A DNA stretch of 50,315 bases from Propionibacteriaceae bacterium (GTDB lineage: Bacteria; Actinomycetota; Actinomycetes; Propionibacteriales; Propionibacteriaceae): assembly GCA_025965155.1 (NCBI GenBank), contig JAOPXN010000102.1:1-50315 (forward strand). The letters are read 5' to 3'. Each line of letters starts with the position of its first letter. Position 1 is the stretch's first letter. Below the pieces are notes generated by a model. The model had not been told where the DNA came from, did no database searches, and was given only the letters and a program-made list of their open reading frames with translations. This document shows, one piece after another, positions 40,983 through 49,843 of the stretch. A program made the translations under genes and the position numbers.

Positions 40983-41606
40983 TCAAGCCTGCGACGGCAC
41001 CCACAGCGTCGGCCAGGCCACACCGAGGTCGGCCAGCATCAGCCGGAGCAGCGGCAGGCTGATCCCCACCACGTTGTGGTGGTCGCCCTCGATGCCGGTC
41101 ACGAACGGTCCGCCGAGACCGTCGATGGTGAAGCCGCCGGCCACCTGCAGCGGCTCGCCGGTGCCGACGTACGCCGCGATCTCGGCGTCGGACAGCTCAG
41201 CGAAGTGCACTCTGGTCGAGGCATCGGCGTTCTTGGCCCACGACCCGGTGGCGTCGAGCACGATCACGTGATGACCGGTATGCAGCACGCCGGAGCGGCC
41301 GCGCATCCGCTGCCAGCGCTCGATGGCGACCTCGGGCGTCGGCGGCTTTCCGTACACGGCGCCGTCCAGCTCCAGCACCGAGTCGCAGCCGATCACCGCA
41401 GTAGGCTCGGATCCAGCGACGATCCGGGCCGCGACCGCCTCCGCCTTCAGCTGCGCCAGCCGTGAGGCAAGGGCCGGGGCCGAGTCCGCCTCGACCACGC
41501 TCTCGTCCACGCCGGACACAATCGGTTCGGGGTCCAGCCCTGCCTGCCGTAGCGTGGCCAGCCGGGCCGGCGAGGCCGACGCCAGCACCAGTCGCAGTGA
41601 CACCAT
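40983..41606 (-). CDS. maf: Maf-family nucleoside triphosphate pyrophosphatase
   Basis: 207-residue Maf protein that hydrolyses (d)NTPs, often modified or UTP/dTTP, to monophosphates. It starts RLVLASASPARLATLRQAG, the family signature, with AVIGCDSVLELDG and YGKPPTPEVAIERW later, and GGFTIDGLGGPFVTGIEGD near the end. ATG 41606 with ACGAGG upstream is chosen over 41624. It is the last gene of the accD5-accE5-DUF885-maf run on this strand, and maf is also next to accE5 in mycobacteria. Confidence 0.9.
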   Translation of the reverse strand: MVSLRLVLASASPARLATLRQAGLDPEPIVSGVDESVVEADSAPALASRLAQLKAEAVAARIVAGSEPTAVIGCDSVLELDGAVYGKPPTPEVAIERWQRMRGRSGVLHTGHHVIVLDATGSWAKNADASTRVHFAELSDAEIAAYVGTGEPLQVAGGFTIDGLGGPFVTGIEGDHHNVVGISLPLLRLMLADLGVAWPTLWVPSQA

Positions 41607-41624
41607 GGCTACCTCGTCCCGCAT

Positions 41625-43451
41625 TCAGATCCGGGCCAGGGCGTGCCGCAGCGGGTCCAGCCCCAGACTTCCCAGGTTCAGCGCGTCGGCGTGGAACTGG
41701 CGCAGGTTGAAGTCGGCGCCCTTGCGGGCCCGTGCCTCGTCCCGGGCCTCCAGCCAGATGCGCTCACCCACCTTGTACGAGGGCGCCTGTCCGGGCCAGC
41801 CGAGGTAGCGGTCGAGCTCGAACCGGAGCGTGGGCTCGTCGGTGGAGCAGTTGGCGGTCAGGAACTCGAAGCCGGCCGTGGGCGTCCACCGTTCACCGGG
41901 CCGGAACCTCCACGGGTTGTCGGCGGGGATCTGCAGTTGCAGGTGCATGCCGATGTCGATGATCACCCGGATGGCACGGAAGGCGTGCGCGTCGAGCATG
42001 CCCATCTTGTTGCCTGGGTCGGCCAGGTAGCCGAGGTCCTCCATCAGCCGCTCGGCGTACAACGCCCACCCCTCACCGTGGCCGGAGACGAAGCACAGCT
42101 GCCGCTGCCAGCGGTTCAGTAGTTCCTTGTTGTAGGCATTCTGTGCGATCTGGAGATGGTGACCCGGCACCCCTTCGTGGTAGACGGTAGTCACCTCCTT
42201 CCAGGTGGAGAAGTCGTCAATCCCGTCGGGCACCGCCCACCACATCCGGCCAGGACGGGAGAAGTCCTCACTCGGCCCGGTGTAGTAGATGACGCCGTCG
42301 TGGGTGGGCGCCAGGCAGCACTGGATCCGCTGGATCTCCTCCGGCATGTCGAAATGGGTTCCGGCCAGGTCGCTGACGGCCTGATCGGCCAGCTGCTGCA
42401 TCCAGTCGCGGAAGTTGGCGGCTCCGTGGATCCGGCGGGCTGGGTCGGCGTCCAGTGCAGCGCTGGCTTCGTCGATGTTGTCGCTGCCGACCAGCTGCCG
42501 GGCGATCGCCCGCTGCTCATCCTGGATCCGACGTAGCTCCTGCCACCCCCACTGGTAGGTCTCCTCGAGGTCGATGGTCGCGCCGAGGAACTGGCGGGAG
42601 TCGAGGGCGTAGCGCTGCTCTCCGACGGCATCCAGGCTCGGCGCCAACGGTGCCAGCTCATCCTTCAGCCAGATGCCGAACGCGCGGAACTCATCCCGGG
42701 CCCGTTCCGCCCCGTCGGCGACCTCCCGGCGTACCGCCGCCGACATCTCGGCCGGCACCCGCGCGACGAGCCCGGCGAAGAAATCGTCGTTGCCGCTCTG
42801 CCCGGTCCAGGACCGGATCTGATCCACGGTCCCCTTAATCTGCCGTACAGCGGAGATGTTGCCCTCATTCGCCTCGGACTGCAGCGTCTCCCTGGTCTGC
42901 CTGAGCGGCTGGCCGACGGTGCGCAGCCGGGTGGCGATGTTGTGCCAGGCATCCTCGGTGTCGACGGGCATCAGGTCGAAGATGGAACGGATCTCCTGAG
43001 CGGCGCCGGCGATCACACTGACCCGGCTGGTGCTGATGTGGGCGTCGTACAGCTCGTCCTCCAGACCCAGCCGCTCCAGCATCGCCTCCTTCGCGATGTT
43101 CTCCCGCTCGTCGATCGGGCTGGTGCTGTGCAGGGCCGCGATGGTCTTGCGGACGTGTGAGATCCGGTCCGCATGACCGTCCACGGAGTAGTCGCTCCAG
43201 CGGTCGTCCGAGCCTGGCACGCCCAAATACGTGGCGAGCTCGGGGTAGCGCGCGGTGGACTCCTCGACGTAGCGCTCGGCGATCGCGTCTACTGCGCGTA
43301 CCTGGCTAACCGCGTCTACTGCGCGTACCTGGCCAGCCGCGTCGACTGCGCGTACCTGGCTAGCCGCGTCGACTGCGCGTGCCTGGCTAGCCGCGTCCAC
43401 AGCGCGTGCCTGGCTGGCCGGACGGGCCTCTTGCCGGATTGGGTCGGTCAC
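41625..43451 (-). CDS. DUF885 family protein, probable zinc metallopeptidase, with N-terminal 9-residue repeats
   Basis: 608-residue DUF885 protein. The metal-binding motif is H425-E426-GVPGH431-H432, preceded by WKEVTTVY and followed by GHGEGWALYAERLMEDLGYL, the family hallmark of a putative metallopeptidase. No signal peptide is visible, so it is probably cytoplasmic. Residues about 12-56 are five tandem 9-residue units (ASQARAVDA and variants) encoded by a 27-bp repeat; they precede the conserved start of the domain (ERYVEESTARYPELATYLG). The initiation codon is GTG 43451. It lies between accE5 and maf, where mycobacteria carry sseA on the other side of maf. Confidence 0.85.
   Translation of the reverse strand: MTDPIRQEARPASQARAVDAASQARAVDAASQVRAVDAAGQVRAVDAVSQVRAVDAIAERYVEESTARYPELATYLGVPGSDDRWSDYSVDGHADRISHVRKTIAALHSTSPIDERENIAKEAMLERLGLEDELYDAHISTSRVSVIAGAAQEIRSIFDLMPVDTEDAWHNIATRLRTVGQPLRQTRETLQSEANEGNISAVRQIKGTVDQIRSWTGQSGNDDFFAGLVARVPAEMSAAVRREVADGAERARDEFRAFGIWLKDELAPLAPSLDAVGEQRYALDSRQFLGATIDLEETYQWGWQELRRIQDEQRAIARQLVGSDNIDEASAALDADPARRIHGAANFRDWMQQLADQAVSDLAGTHFDMPEEIQRIQCCLAPTHDGVIYYTGPSEDFSRPGRMWWAVPDGIDDFSTWKEVTTVYHEGVPGHHLQIAQNAYNKELLNRWQRQLCFVSGHGEGWALYAERLMEDLGYLADPGNKMGMLDAHAFRAIRVIIDIGMHLQLQIPADNPWRFRPGERWTPTAGFEFLTANCSTDEPTLRFELDRYLGWPGQAPSYKVGERIWLEARDEARARKGADFNLRQFHADALNLGSLGLDPLRHALARI
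43285..43419. repeat. 27-bp tandem repeat, five copies, in frame within the DUF885 gene
   Basis: Five contiguous 27-base units (43285, 43312, 43339, 43366, 43393) differ by only a few bases each, mostly at third codon positions on the coding strand. The length is a multiple of three, so copy-number change would not break the frame. Confidence 0.95.
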
Positions 43452-43501
43452 CGACTCAGACTAACGGCCCTGCGTGCCCAGCTGGCCCGTCAGTGTCCCG
43501 C

Positions 43502-43741
43502 TCAGCCGAGGCTGGAGCGGCCCGATGCCCGCCAGGCGCCGGTGGTCCCCGGCTGCAGCGGTGAGCGCAGCCGCCGCCAGTAGGCGGACCAGCCGGTAGC
43601 GGTGCTGGGTGCGGGCCGGACATCCGGGGCGGCCGAGGCTGCGCTGAGGACGGTGACCAGGGCCGCCAGCTCCTCGACGGTCGGTGAGCCCTTGACCACC
43701 CGGAACAGCGGTGCGGCGGTCGGCTCGGGGGGCTCGGTCAC
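43502..43741 (-). CDS. accE5: acyl-CoA carboxylase epsilon subunit
   Basis: Small 79-residue protein matching the actinobacterial AccE pattern: a short variable N-terminus, then [20 protein letters not shown], an Ala/Pro linker, and a Trp/Arg-rich end ([15 protein letters not shown]...GAWRASG). Epsilon subunits bind AccD5 and raise activity of the AccA3-AccD5 complex, which acts mainly as propionyl-CoA carboxylase. It is coupled to accD5 by a 4-base overlap. Confidence 0.9.
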   Translation of the reverse strand: MTEPPEPTAAPLFRVVKGSPTVEELAALVTVLSAASAAPDVRPAPSTATGWSAYWRRLRSPLQPGTTGAWRASGRSSLG

Positions 43742-45309
43742 AGCGGTATGTTCCCGTGCTTCTTCGGAGGCAGCGTCTCCCGTTTGGTTCGCAGCAGCCG
43801 AAGCGCCCGGGTGATCTCCAGCCGGGTCTCGTGCGGGGTGATCACCGCGTCGACGAACCCACGCTCCGGCGCGATGTAGGGGTTGGCCAGCTCGTCGTCG
43901 TACTCAGTGATCAACTGTGCGCGACGCTCCTCGGGGTTATGGGACTTGGCCAGTTCCTTGCGGTACAAGATGTTCACGGCGCCCTGCGCGCCCATCACGG
44001 CGATCTGCGCCGTCGGCCAGGCGAGGTTCAGGTCGGCGCCGAGGTGCTTGGAACCCATCACGTCGTACGCGCCGCCGTACGCCTTCCGGGTGATCACCGT
44101 GACCAGCGGCACCGTGGCCTCGGCGTACGCGTAGATCAACTTCGCGCCGCGGCGGATGATCCCGTTCCACTCCTGGTCGGTGCCGGGCAGGAAGCCGGGG
44201 ACGTCGACGAAGGTGATCACCGGGATGTTGAAGGAGTCACAGGTCCGGACGAAGCGGGCCGCCTTCTCCGACGCGTCGATGTCCAGACAGCCGGCGAAGT
44301 GCAGCGGCTGGTTCGCCACCACACCGACGCTGCGGCCCTCCATCCGGCCGAAGCCGACCACGATGTTGGGCGCAAACAGCTCCTGCACTTCCAAGAAGTC
44401 GCCGTCGTCGAGGATGCGGGAGATCACCTCGTGCATGTCGTAGGGCTGGTTCGGCGAGTCCGGGATCACCGTGTCGAGGTCGCGGTCGGACTCGTTGATC
44501 TCACTATCCACCTCGACGTCGAAGACCGGCGGTTCGTCCAGGTTGTTCTGCGGCAGATAGCCGACCAGGGTCTTCACGTAGTTGATGGCGTCCTCCTCAT
44601 CGGAGGCGAGATAGTGCGCGTTGCCGGACTTGGTGTTGTGGGTACGGCCGCCGCCGAGCTCCTCCATCGTCACGTCTTCGCCGGTGACGGTCTTGATCAC
44701 GTCGGGACCGGTGATGAACATCTGCGAGGTCTGGTCGACCATCACGATGAAGTCGGTCAGCGCGGGGGAGTACACGTGTCCGCCGGCTGCCGCGCCCATG
44801 ATCAACGAGATCTGTGGGATGACGCCGGAGGCATGCGTGTTGCGGCGGAAGATCTCCCCGTACAGGCCGAGTGAGACCACGCCTTCCTGGATCCGGGCAC
44901 CGCCGCCCTCGATCAGCCCGATCAGCGGGCAGCCGGTCTTCAGCGCGAAGTCGATGATCTTGACGATCTTCTCGCCGTAGACCTGCCCGAGGCTGCCGCC
45001 GAAAACCGTCACGTCCTGGCTGAAGACACAGAGCGGACGCCCGTCGATGGTGCCGAAGCCGGTGACCACGCCGTCGCCGTAGGGCCGCCGCTTCTCCATT
45101 CCGAAGGCGGTGGACCGATGCCGAGCGAACTCGTCCAGCTCGGTGAACGAGCCGTCGTCGAGCAACAGCTCGATCCGCTCCCGAGCCGTCTTCTTGCCCT
45201 TGGCGTGCTGCTTCTCCACCGCGGCTCGTGAGCCCGCATGAACTGCCTCGTCGATCCGGCGATCGAGGTCTGCCAGCTTGCCCGCGGTGGTGTGGATGTC
45301 GAGGCCCAT
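43738..45309 (-). CDS. accD5: acyl-CoA (propionyl-CoA) carboxylase beta subunit
   Basis: 523-residue carboxyltransferase. It has [58 protein letters not shown], the AccD5-like [40 protein letters not shown] and [20 protein letters not shown], and ends [10 protein letters not shown] as AccD5/PccB proteins do. With AccA3 and AccE5 it should carboxylate propionyl-CoA to methylmalonyl-CoA. A TAGGGT hexamer lies 8 bases upstream of ATG 45309, so it may be a leaderless first gene. The biotin ligase gene is divergent from it. Confidence 0.95.
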   Translation of the reverse strand: MGLDIHTTAGKLADLDRRIDEAVHAGSRAAVEKQHAKGKKTARERIELLLDDGSFTELDEFARHRSTAFGMEKRRPYGDGVVTGFGTIDGRPLCVFSQDVTVFGGSLGQVYGEKIVKIIDFALKTGCPLIGLIEGGGARIQEGVVSLGLYGEIFRRNTHASGVIPQISLIMGAAAGGHVYSPALTDFIVMVDQTSQMFITGPDVIKTVTGEDVTMEELGGGRTHNTKSGNAHYLASDEEDAINYVKTLVGYLPQNNLDEPPVFDVEVDSEINESDRDLDTVIPDSPNQPYDMHEVISRILDDGDFLEVQELFAPNIVVGFGRMEGRSVGVVANQPLHFAGCLDIDASEKAARFVRTCDSFNIPVITFVDVPGFLPGTDQEWNGIIRRGAKLIYAYAEATVPLVTVITRKAYGGAYDVMGSKHLGADLNLAWPTAQIAVMGAQGAVNILYRKELAKSHNPEERRAQLITEYDDELANPYIAPERGFVDAVITPHETRLEITRALRLLRTKRETLPPKKHGNIPL

Positions 45310-45317
45310 AGGTCAGC

Positions 45318-45323
45318 ACCCTA
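45318..45323 (-). promoter_or_regulatory. -10-like hexamer TAGGGT of accD5, leaderless candidate
   Basis: On the - strand TAGGGT is followed by 8 bases and ATG 45309, with no ribosome site. Confidence 0.4.
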
Positions 45324-45357
45324 GTCATTTCCACGCAGGCGTGCCCACTCGCCCGAG

Positions 45358-45363
45358 TAGTGT
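45358..45363 (+). promoter_or_regulatory. -10-like hexamer TAGTGT of birA, leaderless candidate
   Basis: TAGTGT lies 7 bases before GTG 45371. The accD5 and birA hexamers face each other across a 61-bp divergent gap. Confidence 0.4.
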
Positions 45364-45370
45364 CTGACGG

Positions 45371-46171
45371 GTGTCTGTCAACGATCCGCTCGACGCCGAC
45401 CGCCTCCGAAGCGACCTGGTGAGTCCCGGAGGCCTGTGGCAGCGGCTCGACGTGGTCGCTGAGACTGGCTCCACCAATGCCGATCTGGCCCAGCGTGCCC
45501 GGGCAGGGGAGGCGCCCGGATCCGTGCTGGTCACCGACTACCAGTCCTCCGGGCGCGGCCGCCTGGGCCGGACCTGGACTGCGCCACCCGGTTCGTCGAT
45601 AGCGATGTCGGTCCTGGTTCGGCCGAAGAACGTGGCGAGCAGCCGATGGACCTGGCTGCCGCTGCTGGCCGGGCTTGCCGCTGTCGAGGCCCTTCGACGG
45701 GCTGCCGACGTTCCCGCGGTGTTGAAGTGGCCGAACGACGTGCTGGTGGACGGGCGGAAGATCTGCGGCATCCTGGCCGAGCGGGTGGAGACGCCGGACG
45801 GGCCGGCCTGCGTCATCGGGTGGGGACTGAACGTCCACCTCGCCGAAGACGAGCTGCCGGTACCGACCGCGACCTCGCTGGCGTTGCTGCGGCCGGAGAG
45901 TGTGCCGCACCGGGACACCGTGGTGGTCACCGTGCTGCGGGCGTTCGAGCTGCTGTTCTCCCACTGGCAGGCGACCGATGACGACGGCGCCTTCGCGGCC
46001 TCGTACGGGGAGCGGTCCGACACCATCGGCCGACCGGTGCGGGTGATGCTGTCGGCCGACCGGGTCGTCGAGGGCACCGCCACGGGCATCGACGCCGACG
46101 GGCGGCTGGTGGTGCTCACCGACGAAGGTCCTCAGGCCTTCGGCGCGGGGGACGTCGTTCATCTGCGGTGA
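45371..46171 (+). CDS. birA: biotin--[acyl-CoA carboxylase] ligase
   Basis: 266-residue group I biotin protein ligase without the N-terminal DNA-binding domain. The biotinyl-AMP loop is SSGRGRLGRTWTAPPGSSI, with VLKWPNDVLVDGRKICGILA carrying the catalytic lysine and a C-terminal SH3-like domain (TIGRPVRVMLSADRVVEGTA). It should attach biotin to AccA3 K553. Divergent placement from accD5 fits this job and is conserved in mycobacteria. Its stop overlaps a possible GTG start of the next gene. Confidence 0.93.
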   Translation: MSVNDPLDADRLRSDLVSPGGLWQRLDVVAETGSTNADLAQRARAGEAPGSVLVTDYQSSGRGRLGRTWTAPPGSSIAMSVLVRPKNVASSRWTWLPLLAGLAAVEALRRAADVPAVLKWPNDVLVDGRKICGILAERVETPDGPACVIGWGLNVHLAEDELPVPTATSLALLRPESVPHRDTVVVTVLRAFELLFSHWQATDDDGAFAASYGERSDTIGRPVRVMLSADRVVEGTATGIDADGRLVVLTDEGPQAFGAGDVVHLR

Positions 46172-46236
46172 CCGGCCCCGCCGCGGCCACCCTTGACGCG
46201 GTGATGGGTTGGCGTCGGTGTGTCAGCATGGACGGC

Positions 46237-46779
46237 ATGGGGTTCCCCCGCAAGCTGCTCGGCGCCGACGAGTACGTAGTGGCGCACATGCGTACCCATG
46301 CCAAGGCGCTGGTGGGCCCTGCGCTCGGCCTGATCGTGGTCGGTGCGCTGACAGGCGTCGGCGCCGCGCTGATCCCGAGCGACTACCGCCCGGAGGCGCA
46401 GCTGGCTGTCGTCACGCTCGGGATGGTGCTGGCGGTCTGGTGGGCGGTTCTGCCGTTCCTGCGGTGGCGCACGACCACCTACACGATCACCAACCGGCGG
46501 GTGATCTCGCGCCGCGGCATCTTGAACAAGCTCGGCAAGGAGCTCCCGCTGATGCGGATCAACGACCTCTCCTACGACCGCAGCCTGATGGACCGGATAC
46601 TGGGTTGCGGCACCCTGAACATCCAGACTGCCAGCGACGGCGGCCCGGTGGTGCTGACTGACGTGCCGGACGTCCAGCGACTCCACCTCGAGATGAGCGA
46701 GCTGCTCTTCGGTGCTGCCGGTCAGCCCTCGGCAGACGACTCACGGGCGTACAGCGGGTACGACGGCAACGATCGATGA
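46237..46779 (+). CDS. PH-domain (bPH2) membrane protein
   Basis: 180-residue membrane protein with two hydrophobic helices (about residues 25-45 and 55-75: ALGLIVVGALTGVGAALI and VTLGMVLAVWWAVLPFL) followed by a bacterial PH-like domain beginning TTYTITNRRVISRRGILNK and including MRINDLSYDRSLMDRILGCG. Function is unknown. The same protein sits beside birA in mycobacteria (Rv3278c). ATG 46237 matches the usual N-terminus (MGFPRKLLGADEYVV); GTG 46168 (GTGA overlap with birA) and ATG 46228 are alternatives. It overlaps the next gene by ATGA. Confidence 0.85.
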   Translation: MGFPRKLLGADEYVVAHMRTHAKALVGPALGLIVVGALTGVGAALIPSDYRPEAQLAVVTLGMVLAVWWAVLPFLRWRTTTYTITNRRVISRRGILNKLGKELPLMRINDLSYDRSLMDRILGCGTLNIQTASDGGPVVLTDVPDVQRLHLEMSELLFGAAGQPSADDSRAYSGYDGNDR

Positions 46780-47573
46780 GCGTACGGGTGGAGCGGCCGG
46801 CGGACCACATCGCCGAGATCGTGATGGACCGGCCGGAGTCGCTCAACGCCGTCTCCACCGAGCAGGCGCGGGCCCTCGCCGTCGCCTGTGCCGAGGTGGC
46901 CGGTGCCGACGACGTCCGGGTGGCGATCCTCGCCAGTGCCGTGCCCAGAGCCTTCTGCGTCGGGGCGGATCTTAAGGAACGGGCCGGGTTCAGCGATGAC
47001 GATCTGCTGGACCAGCGTCAGGTCACTGTCGGCGCGTACATGGGGGTGCTGGCGCTGCCGATGCCCGTGCTGGCGGCAGTTGACGGGTTCGCCCTCGGCG
47101 GTGGCTGTGAGCTGGCGCTCGCCTGCGACCTGATCGTGGGCTCCGAGACAGCGGTGTTCGGGTTGCCGGAGGTCACGGTGGGCCTGGTCCCTGGTGGCGG
47201 CGGGACCCAGCTGCTGCCGCGGCGGGTGGGCTGGCCACGAGCAGCCGAAATGATTCTCAGCGGGCGTCGGGTGGTTGCGGCCGAGGCGGAGCGGATCGGG
47301 CTGGTCGACCGGCTGGTCCTTCCCGGGGAAGCCCGGGCCGCTGCTCTAGCCTGGGCCAAGGAGCTCGCAACCGGCTCCCCGGTCGCGCTCCGTAACGCCA
47401 AGCAGGCGCTTCGCGACGGCTACGGGCACTCGCTCACCGAGGGTCTGGAGATCGAGGACGCGGCCTGGCGGCGGACCGCCCGGTCGGTCGACCGGCGCGA
47501 GGGGATCGCCGCCTTCAACGAGAAGCGGGTGGCCCGCTGGCCGGATCCTCCGGTACGGCGGTCCGACCGGTGA
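46776..47573 (+). CDS. enoyl-CoA hydratase/isomerase family protein
   Basis: 265-residue crotonase-fold enzyme. The oxyanion-hole segments are AFCVGADLKERAGF and AVDGFALGGGCELALACDLI, and the two catalytic-type glutamates are in GGGCELAL and GLPEVTVGLVPGGGGTQLL, so true hydratase activity on enoyl-CoAs is expected. It could act on crotonyl-CoA from the lysine operon or in fatty-acid breakdown. It is coupled to the PH-domain gene by ATGA. Its 3' end overlaps the convergent GtrA gene by 59 bases. Confidence 0.9.
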   Translation: MSVRVERPADHIAEIVMDRPESLNAVSTEQARALAVACAEVAGADDVRVAILASAVPRAFCVGADLKERAGFSDDDLLDQRQVTVGAYMGVLALPMPVLAAVDGFALGGGCELALACDLIVGSETAVFGLPEVTVGLVPGGGGTQLLPRRVGWPRAAEMILSGRRVVAAEAERIGLVDRLVLPGEARAAALAWAKELATGSPVALRNAKQALRDGYGHSLTEGLEIEDAAWRRTARSVDRREGIAAFNEKRVARWPDPPVRRSDR

Positions 47574-48027
47574 ACACGAACCGGCGGTAGGACCAGAACC
47601 GGAACAGCGTTCCGAGGCCAAGCCCAATGACGTTGCCGGACAAGTTGTCGGCCAGCGGTGAGGTCAGGCCCAGCAGGTAGTGGCTGATCGCCAGACACGC
47701 CGCACCGATCGCGATCGCGATCCCGTTCAAGATCACGAATACCGGCAGCTCGCGACTGACTTTGCCCTTCTCCCGGTGGTGGTACGTCCAGTAGCGGTTA
47801 CCGAGATAGGTGACCACCGTGGCGACACCGATGGCCAGTACCTGTGCGGTGATGGGCCGGTCCTCCAGTACGCCGACGTAACCGGGCCCGGCGTAGCGGA
47901 GCAGGTTGAACACCATGACCTGGACGGCCACGCCGGTCAGTCCGACGATCCCGAACTTGATCGCCTCGGGTCCGAGGTGTCGGACGCGGCCGATCATCTT
48001 GTCAAGGGAGGAGGTTTCAGCAGGCAT
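47515..48027 (-). CDS. GtrA-family membrane protein
   Basis: 170-residue protein with four transmembrane helices (starts KFGIVGLTGVAVQVMVFNLL; later AQVLAIGVATVVTYLGNRYW, VFVILNGIAIAIGAACLAIS, and a last helix ending FRFWSYRRFVF). NRYWTYHHR and RFWSYRRFVF are GtrA hallmarks. GtrA proteins are thought to move polyprenyl-linked sugars across the membrane, which fits the decaprenyl-phosphate sugar genes in this window. It is beside purK as in mycobacteria. A start at 48039 is an alternative. Confidence 0.88.
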   Translation of the reverse strand: MPAETSSLDKMIGRVRHLGPEAIKFGIVGLTGVAVQVMVFNLLRYAGPGYVGVLEDRPITAQVLAIGVATVVTYLGNRYWTYHHREKGKVSRELPVFVILNGIAIAIGAACLAISHYLLGLTSPLADNLSGNVIGLGLGTLFRFWSYRRFVFTGRTAVPEDPASGPPASR

Positions 48028-48105
48028 GGCAGCGCCCACAGTACCGGCCTCGCGTCTGCACTCTCCGCCGCTGCAGCGGGCACGAGCAGAGCGAGAACCA
48101 TCGAC

Positions 48106-48111
48106 TAGGCT
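48106..48111 (+). promoter_or_regulatory. -10-like hexamer TAGGCT of purK, leaderless candidate
   Basis: TAGGCT lies 8 bases before GTG 48120, with no ribosome site. A perfect 12-base palindrome CCGCTGCAGCGG lies upstream at 48068-48079 between purK and the GtrA gene. Confidence 0.4.
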
Positions 48112-48119
48112 CGTCTCCT

Positions 48120-49274
48120 GTGACCGAATCGCGGCCTTTCGTAGTAGGCATCATCGGCGGTGGACAGTTGGCCAGGATGATGCACGCGGTGTCCATCGGG
48201 CTCGGCATCGAGGTTCGGCTGCTGGCGGAGGGTCCCGACGTCTCCGCCGCCACTGTGGTGCACGACGTGACGGTCGGCGACTACACCGACCCCGAGACGG
48301 TACGGGCCTTCGCTGCCGGCTGCGACGTGACCACCTTCGACCATGAGCACGTTCCGACCGGCTTGCTGCGGGACCTGGAGGCGGCCGGCGTCGCGGTGCG
48401 GCCGGGACCGGAAGCGTTGGTCCATGCGCAGGACAAGGCCATCATGCGTGACCGGTTGACGGCTCTCGGCGCTCCCTGCCCGGTCTACCGGGTCGTTGCC
48501 GACCCTGATGCTTTGGCCGCCTTCGGCGACGAACAGGGCTGGCCGGTGATCGCTAAGACCTCCCGCGGCGGCTACGACGGCAAGGGCGTCTGGAAGATCG
48601 AGTCCGCGGCGGATGCGGCGGAGCCGTTCGTCGGCTTGGCGGACGGCGTACAGATTGTGGCGGAGGAGTTCGTTCCGTTCGTACGTGAGCTCAGTGCGTT
48701 GGTGACCAGATCCCCGTCGGGCCAGGCGGTGGCGTACCCGGTGTCGGAGTCGGTGCAGCGCAACGGAGTCTGCGTGGAGACGGTCACTCCCGCACCAGGG
48801 TTGTCCGACGAGCAGGCAGTCAATGCGCAGCAGCTGGCGTTGAGGATCGCCCACGAGCTCGAGGTCGTCGGCATGCTCGCCGTCGAGCTGATGCAGCGCG
48901 AAGACGGCTCGGTCGTGGTGAACGAGCTCGCGATGCGGCCGCACAACACGGGGCACTGGACGATCGACGGGTCGTACACGTCCCAGTTCGACAACCACCT
49001 GCGTGCCGTACTGGACCTGCCCCTGGGTGATCCGGCGATGAGGGACCGGTGGACGGTAATGGTCAATGTGCTGGGCGGCTCGGTGGAAGATCTTCCGTCC
49101 GCGTTGCTGCACTGCTTTGCCCGGGACCGTCGGCTGCGGGTCCAGCTGTACGGCAAACAGGTGAAGCCCGGTCGCAAGGTCGGACACGTCACCACGTCCG
49201 GGGATGATCTGGATGAGGTACGCAACCGCGCACTGCATGCAGCCAACTATCTGATGGGAGTGCCCGATGCCTGA
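48120..49274 (+). CDS. purK: N5-carboxyaminoimidazole ribonucleotide synthase
   Basis: 384-residue ATP-grasp enzyme of purine synthesis that makes N5-CAIR from AIR, bicarbonate and ATP. Motifs: [46 protein letters not shown] (ATP loop) and [20 protein letters not shown]. Full length. It overlaps purE by 8 bases, so product passes to the next enzyme from a coupled pair. The start is GTG with a leaderless-type upstream hexamer. Confidence 0.95.
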   Translation: MTESRPFVVGIIGGGQLARMMHAVSIGLGIEVRLLAEGPDVSAATVVHDVTVGDYTDPETVRAFAAGCDVTTFDHEHVPTGLLRDLEAAGVAVRPGPEALVHAQDKAIMRDRLTALGAPCPVYRVVADPDALAAFGDEQGWPVIAKTSRGGYDGKGVWKIESAADAAEPFVGLADGVQIVAEEFVPFVRELSALVTRSPSGQAVAYPVSESVQRNGVCVETVTPAPGLSDEQAVNAQQLALRIAHELEVVGMLAVELMQREDGSVVVNELAMRPHNTGHWTIDGSYTSQFDNHLRAVLDLPLGDPAMRDRWTVMVNVLGGSVEDLPSALLHCFARDRRLRVQLYGKQVKPGRKVGHVTTSGDDLDEVRNRALHAANYLMGVPDA

Positions 49275-49773
49275 GGCACGCGTAGCGATCCTGATGGGTT
49301 CGGACTCCGACTGGCCGGTGATGGAGGCGGCAGCCACCGCGTTGGCCGAGTTTGGCGTCGGTTACGAGGCCGACGTCGTGTCCGCGCACCGGATGCCGGA
49401 GGCGATGGTGGCGTACGGGCGGTCCGCCCATCTTCGTGGCATCGAAGTGATCATCGCTGGGGCCGGAGGAGCGGCGCATCTGCCCGGCATGCTGGCGGCG
49501 CTGTCGCCGCTACCGGTGATCGGTGTGCCGGTGCCGCTGAAATATCTGGACGGGATGGACTCGCTGCTGTCGATCGTGCAGATGCCGGCCGGGGTTCCGG
49601 TAGCGACGGTTGCGATCGGTAACGCCCGCAACGCGGGCCTGCTGGCTGTGCGGATTCTTGCCGCCGGTGATCCGCATCTGACCGAGCGGATGGTGGCGTT
49701 CCAGAACGAGCTCCGGTCGGCGGCGGAGGCCAAGGGTGCCCGAGTGCGCGGCTCGGTCCCGGCTACCGGGTAA
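49267..49773 (+). CDS. purE: N5-carboxyaminoimidazole ribonucleotide mutase
   Basis: 168-residue class I PurE, converting N5-CAIR to CAIR. It starts [19 protein letters not shown], then [15 protein letters not shown] with the active-site His, [19 protein letters not shown] and [20 protein letters not shown]. The length is standard. It is the last gene of the purK-purE pair. The 70-base gap after it holds the SOS promoter of the next gene. Confidence 0.95.
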   Translation: MPEARVAILMGSDSDWPVMEAAATALAEFGVGYEADVVSAHRMPEAMVAYGRSAHLRGIEVIIAGAGGAAHLPGMLAALSPLPVIGVPVPLKYLDGMDSLLSIVQMPAGVPVATVAIGNARNAGLLAVRILAAGDPHLTERMVAFQNELRSAAEAKGARVRGSVPATG

Positions 49774-49808
49774 CAGAAGCGAACGCGCAGGAAATCTGCT
49801 CTGAGGTG

Positions 49809-49837
49809 TTGTGTTCGAACAGGTGTTCGAATATGAT
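49809..49837 (+). promoter_or_regulatory. SOS promoter: LexA box between -35 and -10 of the DUF222 gene
   Basis: TTCGAACAGGTGTTCGAA (49814-49831) is a perfect palindrome containing the actinobacterial LexA box TCGAAC-N4-GTTCGA. It fills the 17-base spacer between TTGTGT (49809-49814) and TATGAT (49832-49837). The -10 ends 6 bases before ATG 49844, so the transcript should be leaderless. DNA-damage induction is expected. Confidence 0.85.
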
Positions 49838-49843
49838 TGGGTT

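Noticed and set aside
43285-43419. Possible CRISPR array
   Set aside because: The 27-base units are directly adjacent with no spacers and lie in frame inside a coding sequence. There are no cas genes.
44597-46162. 521-residue open frame on the - strand spanning accD5 and birA
   Set aside because: It is in the wrong frame of accD5 and antisense to birA. No domain is recognisable.
49787-49799. Small hairpin GCAG-N5-CTGC after purE as a terminator
   Set aside because: A four-base stem with no T-run could easily occur by chance.
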